64,000 nt of DNA. Origin: Plazaster borealis (taxonomy: Eukaryota > Echinodermata > Asteroidea > Forcipulatida > Labidiasteridae). How positions within the stretch are numbered: the first letter of the stretch is position 1; each line of letters begins with the position of its first letter. Shown here in pieces: positions 56,388 through 64,000 of the stretch. The translations under genes were made by a program, and so were the position numbers. The notes beneath the pieces are model-generated. The model did not search any database and was not told the origin of the DNA. It worked only from the letters and a program-made list of their open reading frames with translations. The stretch lies in contig CM037471.1 in the NCBI GenBank assembly GCA_021014325.1, positions 16,884,818-16,948,817 of the forward strand, given 5' to 3'.

Positions 56388-58020
56388 TTTTTATTTGTTT
56401 TTTGTTTACTTAATCTGCTTCTCTTTGCGATTGACCGGTAACTAAAGCTGTGTTCGCACTGGACTTAATTTGGGCAAACTAACTGAGCCAATGGGTAAAC
56501 TAACCAAGCCAATGGGTAACTTACCCATTCCAAGTCCAGTGCGAACAGCCCGGTAACTTTCCTCACAGGTAACTTACCCACGCCGCGTGGGTGCCCAGGA
56601 AGATTGACCAGTTCAGTTTAATCGAGCCAGAAAATCAAGTGCGGACGCGACGTCTCGGTTAAATCTTCCATCACCCGGTCGAATGACCACAGGTCACATC
56701 AGCCAGTGACCTTTCACCGGCCCCTCTAGATCATGCGCGTAAAACTGGCATCTTTTGCACACGGTTTATTGTGCTGTCAAGGCATACGTGTACAAATCAT
56801 GGCCGATTGAGTTGTGCATCCGGTCAAGTCGCGGTCATAGGTCACGCAGGGCGCCCTCTTTATTGTTTTGGAGCTAGCTCGGTTAGTTTACCCATGGTCA
56901 CGGCAATTCTACCTGCGTCAATTAAATCCAAGTGCGGTGAGAAGATTAACCCATCGGAATGTTACCCGGCGTCATGGTAAAGTTACATGTACCCAAAATG
57001 TTTATCCAGTGCAAACATGGCTTAAGACACCTTTCTTAACCTCACATGAACTTGAAGCTTCACATATTGTTAGATATTCATTAGGAGTTGGAACCACTTC
57101 AGTTACGTCATCATGACGTCATCAGGTGTCAAATTACAAGCCATTTAAGTTATAAAAGTGACCATATATATGCTAATCACGATATTTCATTAAATATTAA
57201 AGCTTTGATGTTCAAACATGTATTTGAGCATCTGATAGATCAAGATAGGGGCAACATTTGAAAAGTTAACGCTGAAATCGTATGACTTTAACTTCCGGTC
57301 GAACCGGAAGGTCAAAGTTTGACTTGTATCAACTCCAAAACAAGACCTTGATGAGACATCCTTCGTATGTCAATTGCATCATCATGACGTCATCAAGCGT
57401 CACGTGACGTCACCTTAAAGGAGCACTTTTCAAAGATTAATATTAACAGGAAGCAAATTTATATGCGATCAAGTTGAAACGATCAACGTGGGATGTGTAA
57501 CGTGACGTCACCGTAAAGTTACAGTAATACAAGATTTATAAATAAATGTAAGCTAATTGGTTTCAGCTTGACCAAGCATTTATTGCTGTACATCTGATAA
57601 ATTTGCACCTTAAGGTGACATCATGTGACATTTGATGACATCATTAGAACAGGACCTCAAACTTTTGATGTCACACACCCCTGCTTGAATACATGCACGG
57701 TTTCAGCCTGATCAGGTATTTTTGTGTGTATATAGATCTTGTAGTACTGCAACTTTAAGGTGACGTCACGTGACATTCGATGACGCCATTAGAAAAGGAC
57801 CTCTAATTTTGGATGTCACACATCCCGGATTGAATACATGCGAACTTTCAGCTTTAACACGTGCCCCATTATTTCCTGGAAATATAAATCTTTGAAAAGT
57901 GTCTTTAAGATTTAGGTATCACGATCACATCATCAAGATTTTACCTCAATTTGTGGATGTAACACATCCTGGCTTGAATACATGCGAGGTTTCAGCCTGA
58001 TCGGTTATTTTTTTTTCTGT
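56388..58020 (+). mobile_element. HINE-1 lacking its 5' hairpin, with nested MITE
   Basis: T-rich 5' tract, CTGCTTCTCTTTGCGATTGAC, then after the MITE (56456-57022) GACACCTTTCTTAACCTCAC, CATCATGACGTCATCAGG, CTTCCGGTCGAACCGGAAG and several subrepeats (CACGTGACGTCACC, TGGATGTCACACATCC). No CTAG end was found, and it fades into the mariner flank. Confidence 0.65.
56456..57022. mobile_element. Harbinger-like MITE with TAA duplication
   Basis: AGCTGTGTTCGCACTGGA at 56456 and TCCAGTGCAAACATGGCT ending at 57022 are imperfect TIRs flanked by TAA on both sides (56453-56455, 57023-57025). The empty site is seen in the sister copy at 23240 (CAGTAACTAATACACC). The left half is itself a palindrome: GTTCGCACTGGACTT is inverted near 56535. 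A 3-bp TAA target suits PIF/Harbinger. Confidence 0.8.
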
Positions 58021-58109
58021 ATACGGACCTTAACTTGAGTTTAAAGTGACATTTGGACTTGTAACTTGGGTAGGGGGTTCCTCTTAGAGAAAGGAAAGTT
58101 GGGATTGTT

Positions 58110-58672
58110 TTAGGGGTGAATAAGGTCAAGAAATGCACTTGTCTCTCGTGGGTGGTCAATCAGATGCTGTCGTACGGCAGCGATGTTTTCCTGAGATCTC
58201 GCTGTCCTTGGCCTTCCTGAAGTTCCTTTGTTGCGGTTGAGGCTGGTTCCATGTGCTTCATACTTTCTCACATTGGCCCAGATTGTTTTCTTTGCTGGTG
58301 GTTCTCGGTCTGGGAATGCTTCTCCAAAGGCATCCTGTTTAGCCTGCAAACTTCTGGTTTCATACCATTTCTTGACCACAAAGATTCTCTGTTCTGCCGT
58401 TAGCTGAACCATTGTGACAACCTGAGGTTTACACACTGTCTGAAGGCCAGAATGACATGGGTTCAAAAGTGAACCAACTGCATTTTTGCACCACAACTTC
58501 AAGACAGTGGTGCTCCATGATGCGTGACCCTGGAATGTAACCCAAGGTATCATTGAAAAGCACAAGGCTTCAGCTTTAAGATGATGCCATGCTTTCTGCT
58601 GACAAACATATAGTCTGGCCATAAAAACCCTTTACAGTAGGATTACCTTTTTTTGAGACACCCTGTATATAT
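58110..58672 (-). pseudogene. Tc1/mariner-like transposase N-terminus, truncated
   Basis: On the minus strand the 5' end ACAGGGTGTCTCAAAAAAAG (58672 leftward) is typical of mariner TIRs. The ORF from 58622, or more probably from the internal Met at 58411, reads MVQLTAEQRIFVVKKWYETR, later EPPAKKTIWANVRKYEAHGT, SGRPRTARSQENIAAVRQHL and HPRETS. This is the helix-turn-helix DNA-binding part (DUF4817-type) that precedes the DDE domain. After HPRETSA homology stops, and the catalytic domain and the other TIR are missing. It lies at a TA inside a HINE-1 unit. Confidence 0.75.
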
Positions 58673-58679
58673 ATTGTAA

Positions 58680-59932
58680 AAATCCAATGTTTGGTTCAGG
58701 AGTTACGATTAAAAAAACAAAAATCAACTTTGATTTAATTTTATTTGACACCCGATGATGTCATTGTTCAGGTGCTGTCTTGATGTTGAGGTTCAATTGT
58801 CTGATGAGTTTGAAGGTTCACTTAAGTTTAATTACAAAGTTTTGAGGTTGTAAATAATTAAAGATGGTGTTTTGTTGACATTTGACAATTTTTTGGATGG
58901 TCAGCAATACAATGTTGAATGCATTAATACGTTGTACATGTACACTTAACGTACGTGTACATGTGTTATTACACTATTGTGTTATTACACTATTGTGTGT
59001 TATCAATGTGGGTCAACATGTACTTATGCGCTTTAAGTTTGATCAGGCTAGTAGATCTACAATAAATGATAAATAGTTCTTGAGATATGGATTGTTTAGG
59101 TTTGAACCAGAAGTCTAACATGTGGTTCAGGAGTTATGATTTTTTCAAATATTTAACTTTGATTTATTGTTATTCGATAGCTGATGAAGTTTGTGTCATC
59201 TTGTTGTTGAGGTTGAATTGTCTGATGAGTTTCAATGTTCACATTTAATTATAGGAATGCTCCATTAAAGAAAACACATTCTTTTCAATATTTAACTACT
59301 TCCACCTCTTATCTCCTTCTAATCTCTTCATTAAACAAGGACTTTCAATCCCATTATTATCTGGACTACTGTTTGAAGCCTGCACTGCTTTAAACCAGTC
59401 AGACGTGGACTAGGATTGTTCGTGGTGATGTTTAAAAAAACCAACCCCAAAACCTTCAAAACAAAGCAAAAAAACTATCAAAAAAAGCATTCAAATACGC
59501 CATGACTGACTTGAACTGCCATCTATTATAGCTCAGGCATAATGCCTATTGATCTTGAGAAGTTAAGTAAAACAAAAAAGAGAAATTTTCAGCAAAAAAT
59601 CTGAACCGATGTCCAAATTGGATGATGCAAATTTCTTGTGTGCGTCGATACTCGTTGAGCGCGTCTCTCATTAAAAAGGATGTGGAATTCCGAGTTTGGG
59701 GCCTCAAACTCGGAAAGGCTTTCATGGAGCATTACCGTAATGAATTCAATTTCAATCTTGAGTTATGCTGCAGAGAAGAGTTCCGTCGAAGAAGAAGAAG
59801 ATGAAGAAGGAGAAGAAGAAGACAGAAATTAAAAGAAAAAAGCAACAAAAACAAGAGGTGTTTGTGAACATATTGCACAAACACCTAAATACTGAACATA
59901 AACGAGGTGTTCGCGCCATTGCATGAACACCT
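58680..59932 (-). mobile_element. HINE-1 (reverse), 5' part with two end hairpins
   Basis: GTTTGGTTCAGGAGTTACGA, ACACCCGATGATGTCATTG and TGTCTGATGAGTTT occur twice (58740-58830 and 59150-59240). Then come GAAGAAGAAGAAGATGAAGA and the end hairpins AGGTGTTTGTGAAC...AAACACCT (to 59886) and AGGTGTTCGCGCC...GAACACCT (to 59932). 59260-59760 within shows nothing recognised. Confidence 0.6.
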
Positions 59933-60210
59933 AAATAGAAGCCCTAACACCAAATTACAAATTGTTCATACTAAATTTTTCTGAAATGATAACATAGAAT
60001 GGCTCTGAGTGCAAAAGAGGGTATTGTCATTCTATAAAATCTAAGGGCACTGCAGGAGTCCCCAGAATTTTGTATTAATACTATAAATAGTATATCTTTT
60101 GCACCACAAATTGAGCGTGGCACAATACAAAATAAAGAATTGTATTGCACACAACATATTAGCCTGCCTTAGCAGCTTGTATAATGCCTACTTGTTGATT
60201 TTATCAACAG
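59933..60210 (+). other. NSF intron before exon e
   Basis: Nothing recognised; it ends in the exon e acceptor. Confidence 0.4.
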
Positions 60211-60298
60211 TATCACTACAGAAGCTTTTGACTCGGACAAGATGGCTGCAGAATTCAGTATGATGTTTCCACAGCATGCATTCACTGTAGGACAGCAG
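60211..60298 (+). CDS. NSF: NSF coding exon e
   Basis: Acceptor TTTTATCAACAG ends at 60210 and donor GTGAGT starts at 60299. The first T completes an Asn codon (AA from exon d plus T), then 29 codons read ITTEAFDSDKMAAEF, SMMFPQHAFTVGQQ, ending in phase 0. DKMAAEF and FxVGQQ are conserved NSF positions at the Na-Nb boundary. The next exon, expected to continue with LVF-like text, lies past 63999. Confidence 0.93.
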
Positions 60299-60967
60299 GT
60301 GAGTGTTCCTTTTCATGGTCATATTTTTAGGTATAATAATAATTGTTCTTCGAGTAGCAACACATTTTTAGGAATAGTTAGGGACCCTGTCCTTCCCTAA
60401 CCAATGGTTAACCACTGGTTCCCATTGGCTAACCCCAGGGTACCTACCTTCTCTATGGGTACGTTCAGAGGAGTTAAATTAACCCTTAATCTAAAAGTGT
60501 CAAAATAACCCTCCGTTGGAACGCAAAAATCGAGTCCGCGAGGGTTGTTTAACCCACAGAAGTGGGCTAGTTTAGACTTTAAAAAAAGGTGGATTAGCGC
60601 AGACTAGCCAAGGTTTTACGACCTACCACCCGCTGCGAGGCCCAGTAAACCATCGTTGGAACGCAACTGACCTGTCACGTCCGGTCTATTTTACTCCGCG
60701 TAACCGCTGCAGAAAAGGTGACGTCATCCTAATGTTTATCGATCGCCATTGAGCACAGCGTTCCTTTTGCATGACGGAGATGAACAATTATCTCATTACA
60801 TCCGTCTCTTGCGTCGCCCCGCTGCCTTTCCTTCATGTCCCTTGTATTTTCCTTTGTTAAAAAAGCTCCAAACAGACGCCAGTAAAAACGAAAAAAACGA
60901 AAGGCTTTTGAGCAAGTTCTCAAACATACTCAATGTCCACCCATTCTTTTATGCCTTTAAAATCTCG
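60299..60967 (+). repeat. Intron with CGTTGGAACGCAA repeats
   Basis: CCTAACCAATGGTTAACCACTGG is self-complementary in part. CCGTTGGAACGCAAAAAT near 60512 and TCGTTGGAACGCAACTGAC near 60653 repeat 140 bp apart, with GTTTAACCCACAGAAGTGGG between. This may be an unclassified MITE. GTGACGTCATCC at 60719. Confidence 0.4.
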
Positions 60968-61303
60968 CAATTAAATGATTGAAATGAAGTTTGAATGAGA
61001 TTCTACTGATCCATTACCAAAATGAGGAATCACATGAGATTGTATTGTTCAGTAGCTAAGATATGCCACTATTCAAAGAAAATAAAGACATTCCTGCCAG
61101 TAAGCCCCTATATAAAGGCACCCTTTGGGAACACTCACCAGTGGTTTAAAGCAAAAAATTACACTGGCCGAAAGTAGAACAATGGGTGGGACTACTGTAC
61201 CTAATTAGTACTGTGTCCACATATGGGAGGGTGTCACGTGATTCCTCATTTCGGTAATGGATCAGTAGAATCTCAATCAAACTTCATTTCAATCGTTTAA
61301 TTG
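60968..61303. mobile_element. Long-TIR MITE, 336 bp
   Basis: CAATTAAATGATTGAAATGA at 60968, continuing through GATTCTACTGATCCATTACC and GAGGAATCAC, is mirrored by GTGATTCCTC...CAATCGTTTAATTG ending at 61303. The arms are about 72 bp with few mismatches. TTAA is present at both edges and could be a piggyBac target, but the TTAA lies within the inverted sequence, so the end is ambiguous. Confidence 0.8.
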
Positions 61304-61689
61304 GGATATTCTACCTCACCATTACCTCAATTCGAAACACGTGAGACTTTAAAGCGGGACAGTGTAACAAAAACTACAAGTCCCTTACTGTAACTTGAAT
61401 TACCCCGTAAGATGTAAACAAATAAAAAAACTGACAGGAGAAAGTGTTACAATATCTCACACAAATGTTATTATGCACTCCAAGTGGACATTAATCTACT
61501 CGTTTAATTCCCCAATAATATAATTTAAATTTAGTCCGGAGACTGTCTTAAACATCAAACATCATCATCATAAAGAAAAAAAGAGTTTACTTCTGATTTA
61601 TCACTTAATTGTTTTAGCATCTCTCAAATAATCATCTAACTGCTCAGTACACATCGGATGAGCGAGCTTGCTCAGTCCTTATTACGTAA
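61304..61689 (+). other. NSF intron, nothing recognised
   Basis: No ORF or repeat identified. Confidence 0.35.
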
Positions 61690-62985
61690 CCCTTGAACTT
61701 ACTAACTACTCAAAACAGACTTAGCAAAAATGGTCTGGGGTCCATTGGGACTAATAATACTGCTACTTCTGTTATAAAATTTTGCAAACATGGACGAGTT
61801 TGTCCACCCTGCAGTTTGCAAGATGAAGTCAATTGGTACTCCTTTACTTGCTGCTGCAGAAGTTGAGGCAGCTCTAAAGCTATGTGATTTGAACATAACA
61901 TCGATACTGGCTTCAGTTAAACACAATTTTAACCAACGCGAAACAGTTTAAGTGCACTTATCAGTCTCTTTGTGTGGAGCTGCAAAATTCAGAAACAGTT
62001 TAGTTTGAGAATTTCAGAATGTTTTGGTTCATTTTACATATTCAAGAAGTGTGCGAACATAGGCTAGATAAAATTATTACTGGTCTGGCTTTTCCTAATC
62101 TTGTTTTAATTAAATCAGTGATCAGAATAGTCACCTATTTGTTCACAACTGTCATAATTCTTACATCAAATTGTGATAGGGTTTGGGCCCTTTGGCCAGT
62201 AGTTAACGCACACAAACAAATGAGTTGATATATGTTAATTGTTTTAGGCTGATATCAGTGATTGGTTCCAAACTTCGAATAAACCGAAGTAACACACTGA
62301 CGTCCCATGTTTGAGAGTATCTGGGGAATTGTGGTCTAATGTTGAACAAGCCACGCATGAATCTTGCTGTAAGTGGGTGGCTTCCAAACTTTCTGTCCGT
62401 GGTCCGTACTCCGCCCTATGGTGGTTCAGCTCGGTGAGGAACTCTAACGCAGAGTTTACAGTTGCTTGAACTGGATCAAGCGACTGTTTAATACAGAAGC
62501 GCAACCATTTGTTAAGTTATACAGAATACTGTCATAACGCAGAGTTTACAGTTGCTTGAACTGGATCCAGCGACTGTTTAATACAGAAGCGCAACCATTT
62601 GGTAAGTTATACAGAATACTGTCTCTGTGTGCTTTGTTTCCATGAGTGGAGGATGATATGTCAACAGTTCTTGTTGAAAGGTCCCTTGAGATGAGGGTTT
62701 GCCGGACAAGAGAGCAGCACATATATTACCATCTGATCCTCTAGTGGGTGGTATGTGGAGCATGTGGAAGCAGTAGTAGCTGCCTGGATTTTGGTAGCAT
62801 TACTGGATGTGTTATTAGAAGTCGGAGCAGTGTGGGAAACCAGTGTTGTGTTTTCCAAAGTGGAATGATTAAAATGCCTGTCGCTTCGTTAAGTTCTATC
62901 TTTAAAGGGGGAAAAGCATCAATTAATTAATTTGCCCATGAAATTGAGAAGGCATCAGATGCTTTTGCCTCAGGATCAGCAGCCG
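61690..62985 (-). pseudogene. DIRS-order retrotransposon: RNase H end and tyrosine recombinase
   Basis: Leftward, in shifting frames: DPEAKASDAFSISWA, then IELNEATGILIIPLWKTQHW, FPTLLRLL (RNase H end), KWLRFCIKQSLDPVQATVNS, ALEFLTEL (recombinase N-terminus), LFNIRPQFPRYSQTWDVSVL, ALTTGQRAQTLSQFDV, LFLNFAAPHKETDKC, SRWLKLCL and SHSFRAASTSAAASKG, then AGWTNSSMFAKFYNR. The R (GQRAQT), HxxR (HSFR), and Y (FYNR) of a tyrosine recombinase are all present. About four shifts and stops disable it. The motif style fits PAT/Ngaro/DIRS relatives; it differs clearly from the copy at 29.8 kb. Its right side is cut by a Harbinger-like end. Confidence 0.8.
62445..62624. repeat. 90-bp tandem duplication inside the recombinase
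   Basis: TAACGCAGAGTTTACAGTTG through ATACAGAATACTGTC at 62445 recurs at 62535 with two substitutions. It duplicates exactly 30 codons covering the start of the recombinase core-binding domain. Confidence 0.9.
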
Positions 62986-63999
62986 ATTTCACGAAACTTT
63001 ACGCAACTGTGTAAGTCCACTTGCGCAACGTTTAGTGCGTAAGTTGCACCACAAAGTTTTGATCAACTTCACGAAAGTTACGCCACGTCTGAAAGTGGCG
63101 CAAGGCTGAAAGTTGCGCCACAAAAATGGCGCAACTTACGCACTCGATTTTGATGGCGTAAGTCAGTATTTTATTGTGCAAGTTAATAAACTGCCAACGG
63201 CACAACGTGTTTTGCCCGGGTAGGCTGCACTATCCTTTGGCATGGACGTTATTTCAGTGTGTATCGAAATATGTTGCATTCTGTATTTCCTTGAGCGGAA
63301 ACAAAACAAAAAACACGTTCATCAGCAATTGGTTTACAAGTAAGTTTACAATAAGAAAAAACCGTTATTTTGGAGAAAATAAACGTTGAAATTGGCCACG
63401 ATTTTAGGGGTCATTAAAACCGGCGTTCGTTGGTTGTAATTGCAACCAAATAATACATTTTCAGAAAACAACTTAGTCTCTCATTATTTATTTGCTAATC
63501 ATGAATGCATCGGTTCCGATACACAGATCACCCCTCCCCCCGTGCTTATCATTCAAGAAATCAATCCTATTTTTTTCATTTCACTGATAAACTTTATTTT
63601 ACCTACCAAATTGCATACAAAAAAGACAAGTTAAAATAAATTAATTTAAATTAATTTGTTTTAATGAATTTTCCATTTCACTTATAAACATTTTATTTTT
63701 CCTTCCACATCTAAATAAAAGTAATAAATTCGACTACACACAAAAAAAGACAAGTTTAAAGAAAACTGTTTTAATGCAATTATATTTATTGGAGCAAGAT
63801 TAGTATAGTTTAATACTTGTTATTGTTCAGAAACCAACAGAAAAAAACAATTCAACGCCCCCCCCCCCAAAAAAAAAAAAAAGAAGAAAAGGAAAAAAGA
63901 AGATGAAATGTAAGTAATGGGAATCACAAAGTTTGTCTTTAAAACATTTCAAAAGAATTTTACAAAATATTTGAAGAAAATGGTTTTTATTTTGTTTAA
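62982..63999. mobile_element. Harbinger-like element, left end only
   Basis: GCCGATTTCACGAAACTTTA resembles the ends at 16314 and 17127 (GATTTCATGAA / GATTTCACGAA). It is followed by repeated GCGCAACTT/AAGTTGCG and CACGAAAGTTACGCCA phrases over 200 bp, giving strong inverted complementarity (e.g. GTGGCGCAAGG / TTGCGCCAC). The rest, to 63999, is AT-rich with poly-C/poly-A near 63857 and no recognised gene. The right end is outside the window. Confidence 0.5.
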
Positions 64000-64000
64000 T

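Larger units (their letters stand above)
15327..63999 (+). other. NSF: NSF gene, partial (five exons, right end beyond window)
   Basis: NSF is a hexameric AAA+ ATPase that, with alpha-SNAP, takes apart SNARE complexes after membrane fusion in the cytosol. Five exons encode a continuous peptide matching NSF from about residue 6 to 135 of the vertebrate protein: CPTDEL, HIEVKTAPSSRY, FSLPQRKW, DFLQKK, DKMAAEF and FTVGQQ appear in family order. All junctions are GT-AG and phases agree (2, 0, 1, 2, 0). This is only the start of the N domain, which binds SNAP. D1 and D2 with the Walker motifs must lie to the right. Introns are about 3.1, 7.0, 23.3 and 11.1 kb and are packed with transposons. Confidence 0.93.

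Noticed and set aside
61702..61926. Host or phage-type tyrosine recombinase gene
   Set aside because: The flanking RNase H end and typical motif order show it belongs to a DIRS-order retroelement with several frame breaks.

Overview
The window looks like one stretch of a large, repeat-choked metazoan genome. Long AT-rich non-coding tracts, GT-AG introns of 3 to 23 kb, and RTE-, L2/CR1-, Penelope- and DIRS-type retroelements beside many TIR elements point to a marine invertebrate deuterostome. I favour an echinoderm, perhaps a sea star, but that rests on general resemblance of the repeats and is not proven. There is no bacterial-style gene content.

Only one host gene is recognisable: NSF, the N-ethylmaleimide-sensitive factor ATPase of vesicle fusion, on the + strand. 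Five small exons (15327-15418, 18513-18612, 25661-25700, 49050-49128, 60211-60298) splice in consistent phase into about 130 codons of the NSF N-terminal domain. The rest of the gene lies beyond the right edge. The first 15.3 kb hold no recognisable host exon.

The introns and upstream DNA are filled by nested mobile elements. 1-15.3 kb: short-motif repeat clusters, a piggyBac-like TTAA element (4660-6124), a GGGCCATTCTC-TIR element (6537-7888), a TA-flanked 4-kb DNA transposon (9317-13355) carrying a decayed LINE, and a CAGTGTTC-TIR MITE (13614-14784). 15.8-27 kb: copies of a dominant family (HINE-1, AGGTGTTCGG ends) with nested Harbinger- and hAT-like elements. 27.2-31.7 kb: a DIRS retrotransposon broken by a hAT-like MITE and two LINE tails. 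32-41 kb: hAT-like MITEs, a REL-endonuclease LINE fragment, an L2/CR1 fragment, a Penelope GIY-YIG remnant and two long fold-back hairpins. 42-48.6 kb: a nest of four levels (HINE-3 > HINE-2 > TA transposon with a Rep-like fragment, and HINE-1). 51-59.9 kb: head-to-tail HINE-1 copies with a SINE, MITEs and a mariner fragment. 61.7-63 kb: a second DIRS-order element cut by a Harbinger-like end.

The most interesting signal is a set of at least three short-element families with the architecture described for non-autonomous Helentron/Helitron2 elements (DINE/HINE type): a 5' terminal hairpin motif, an inverted copy of it placed internal to a 3' terminal hairpin, a CTAG 3' end followed by T, insertion between Ts, an internal microsatellite, and head-to-tail chaining. 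No intact transposase or reverse transcriptase was seen.
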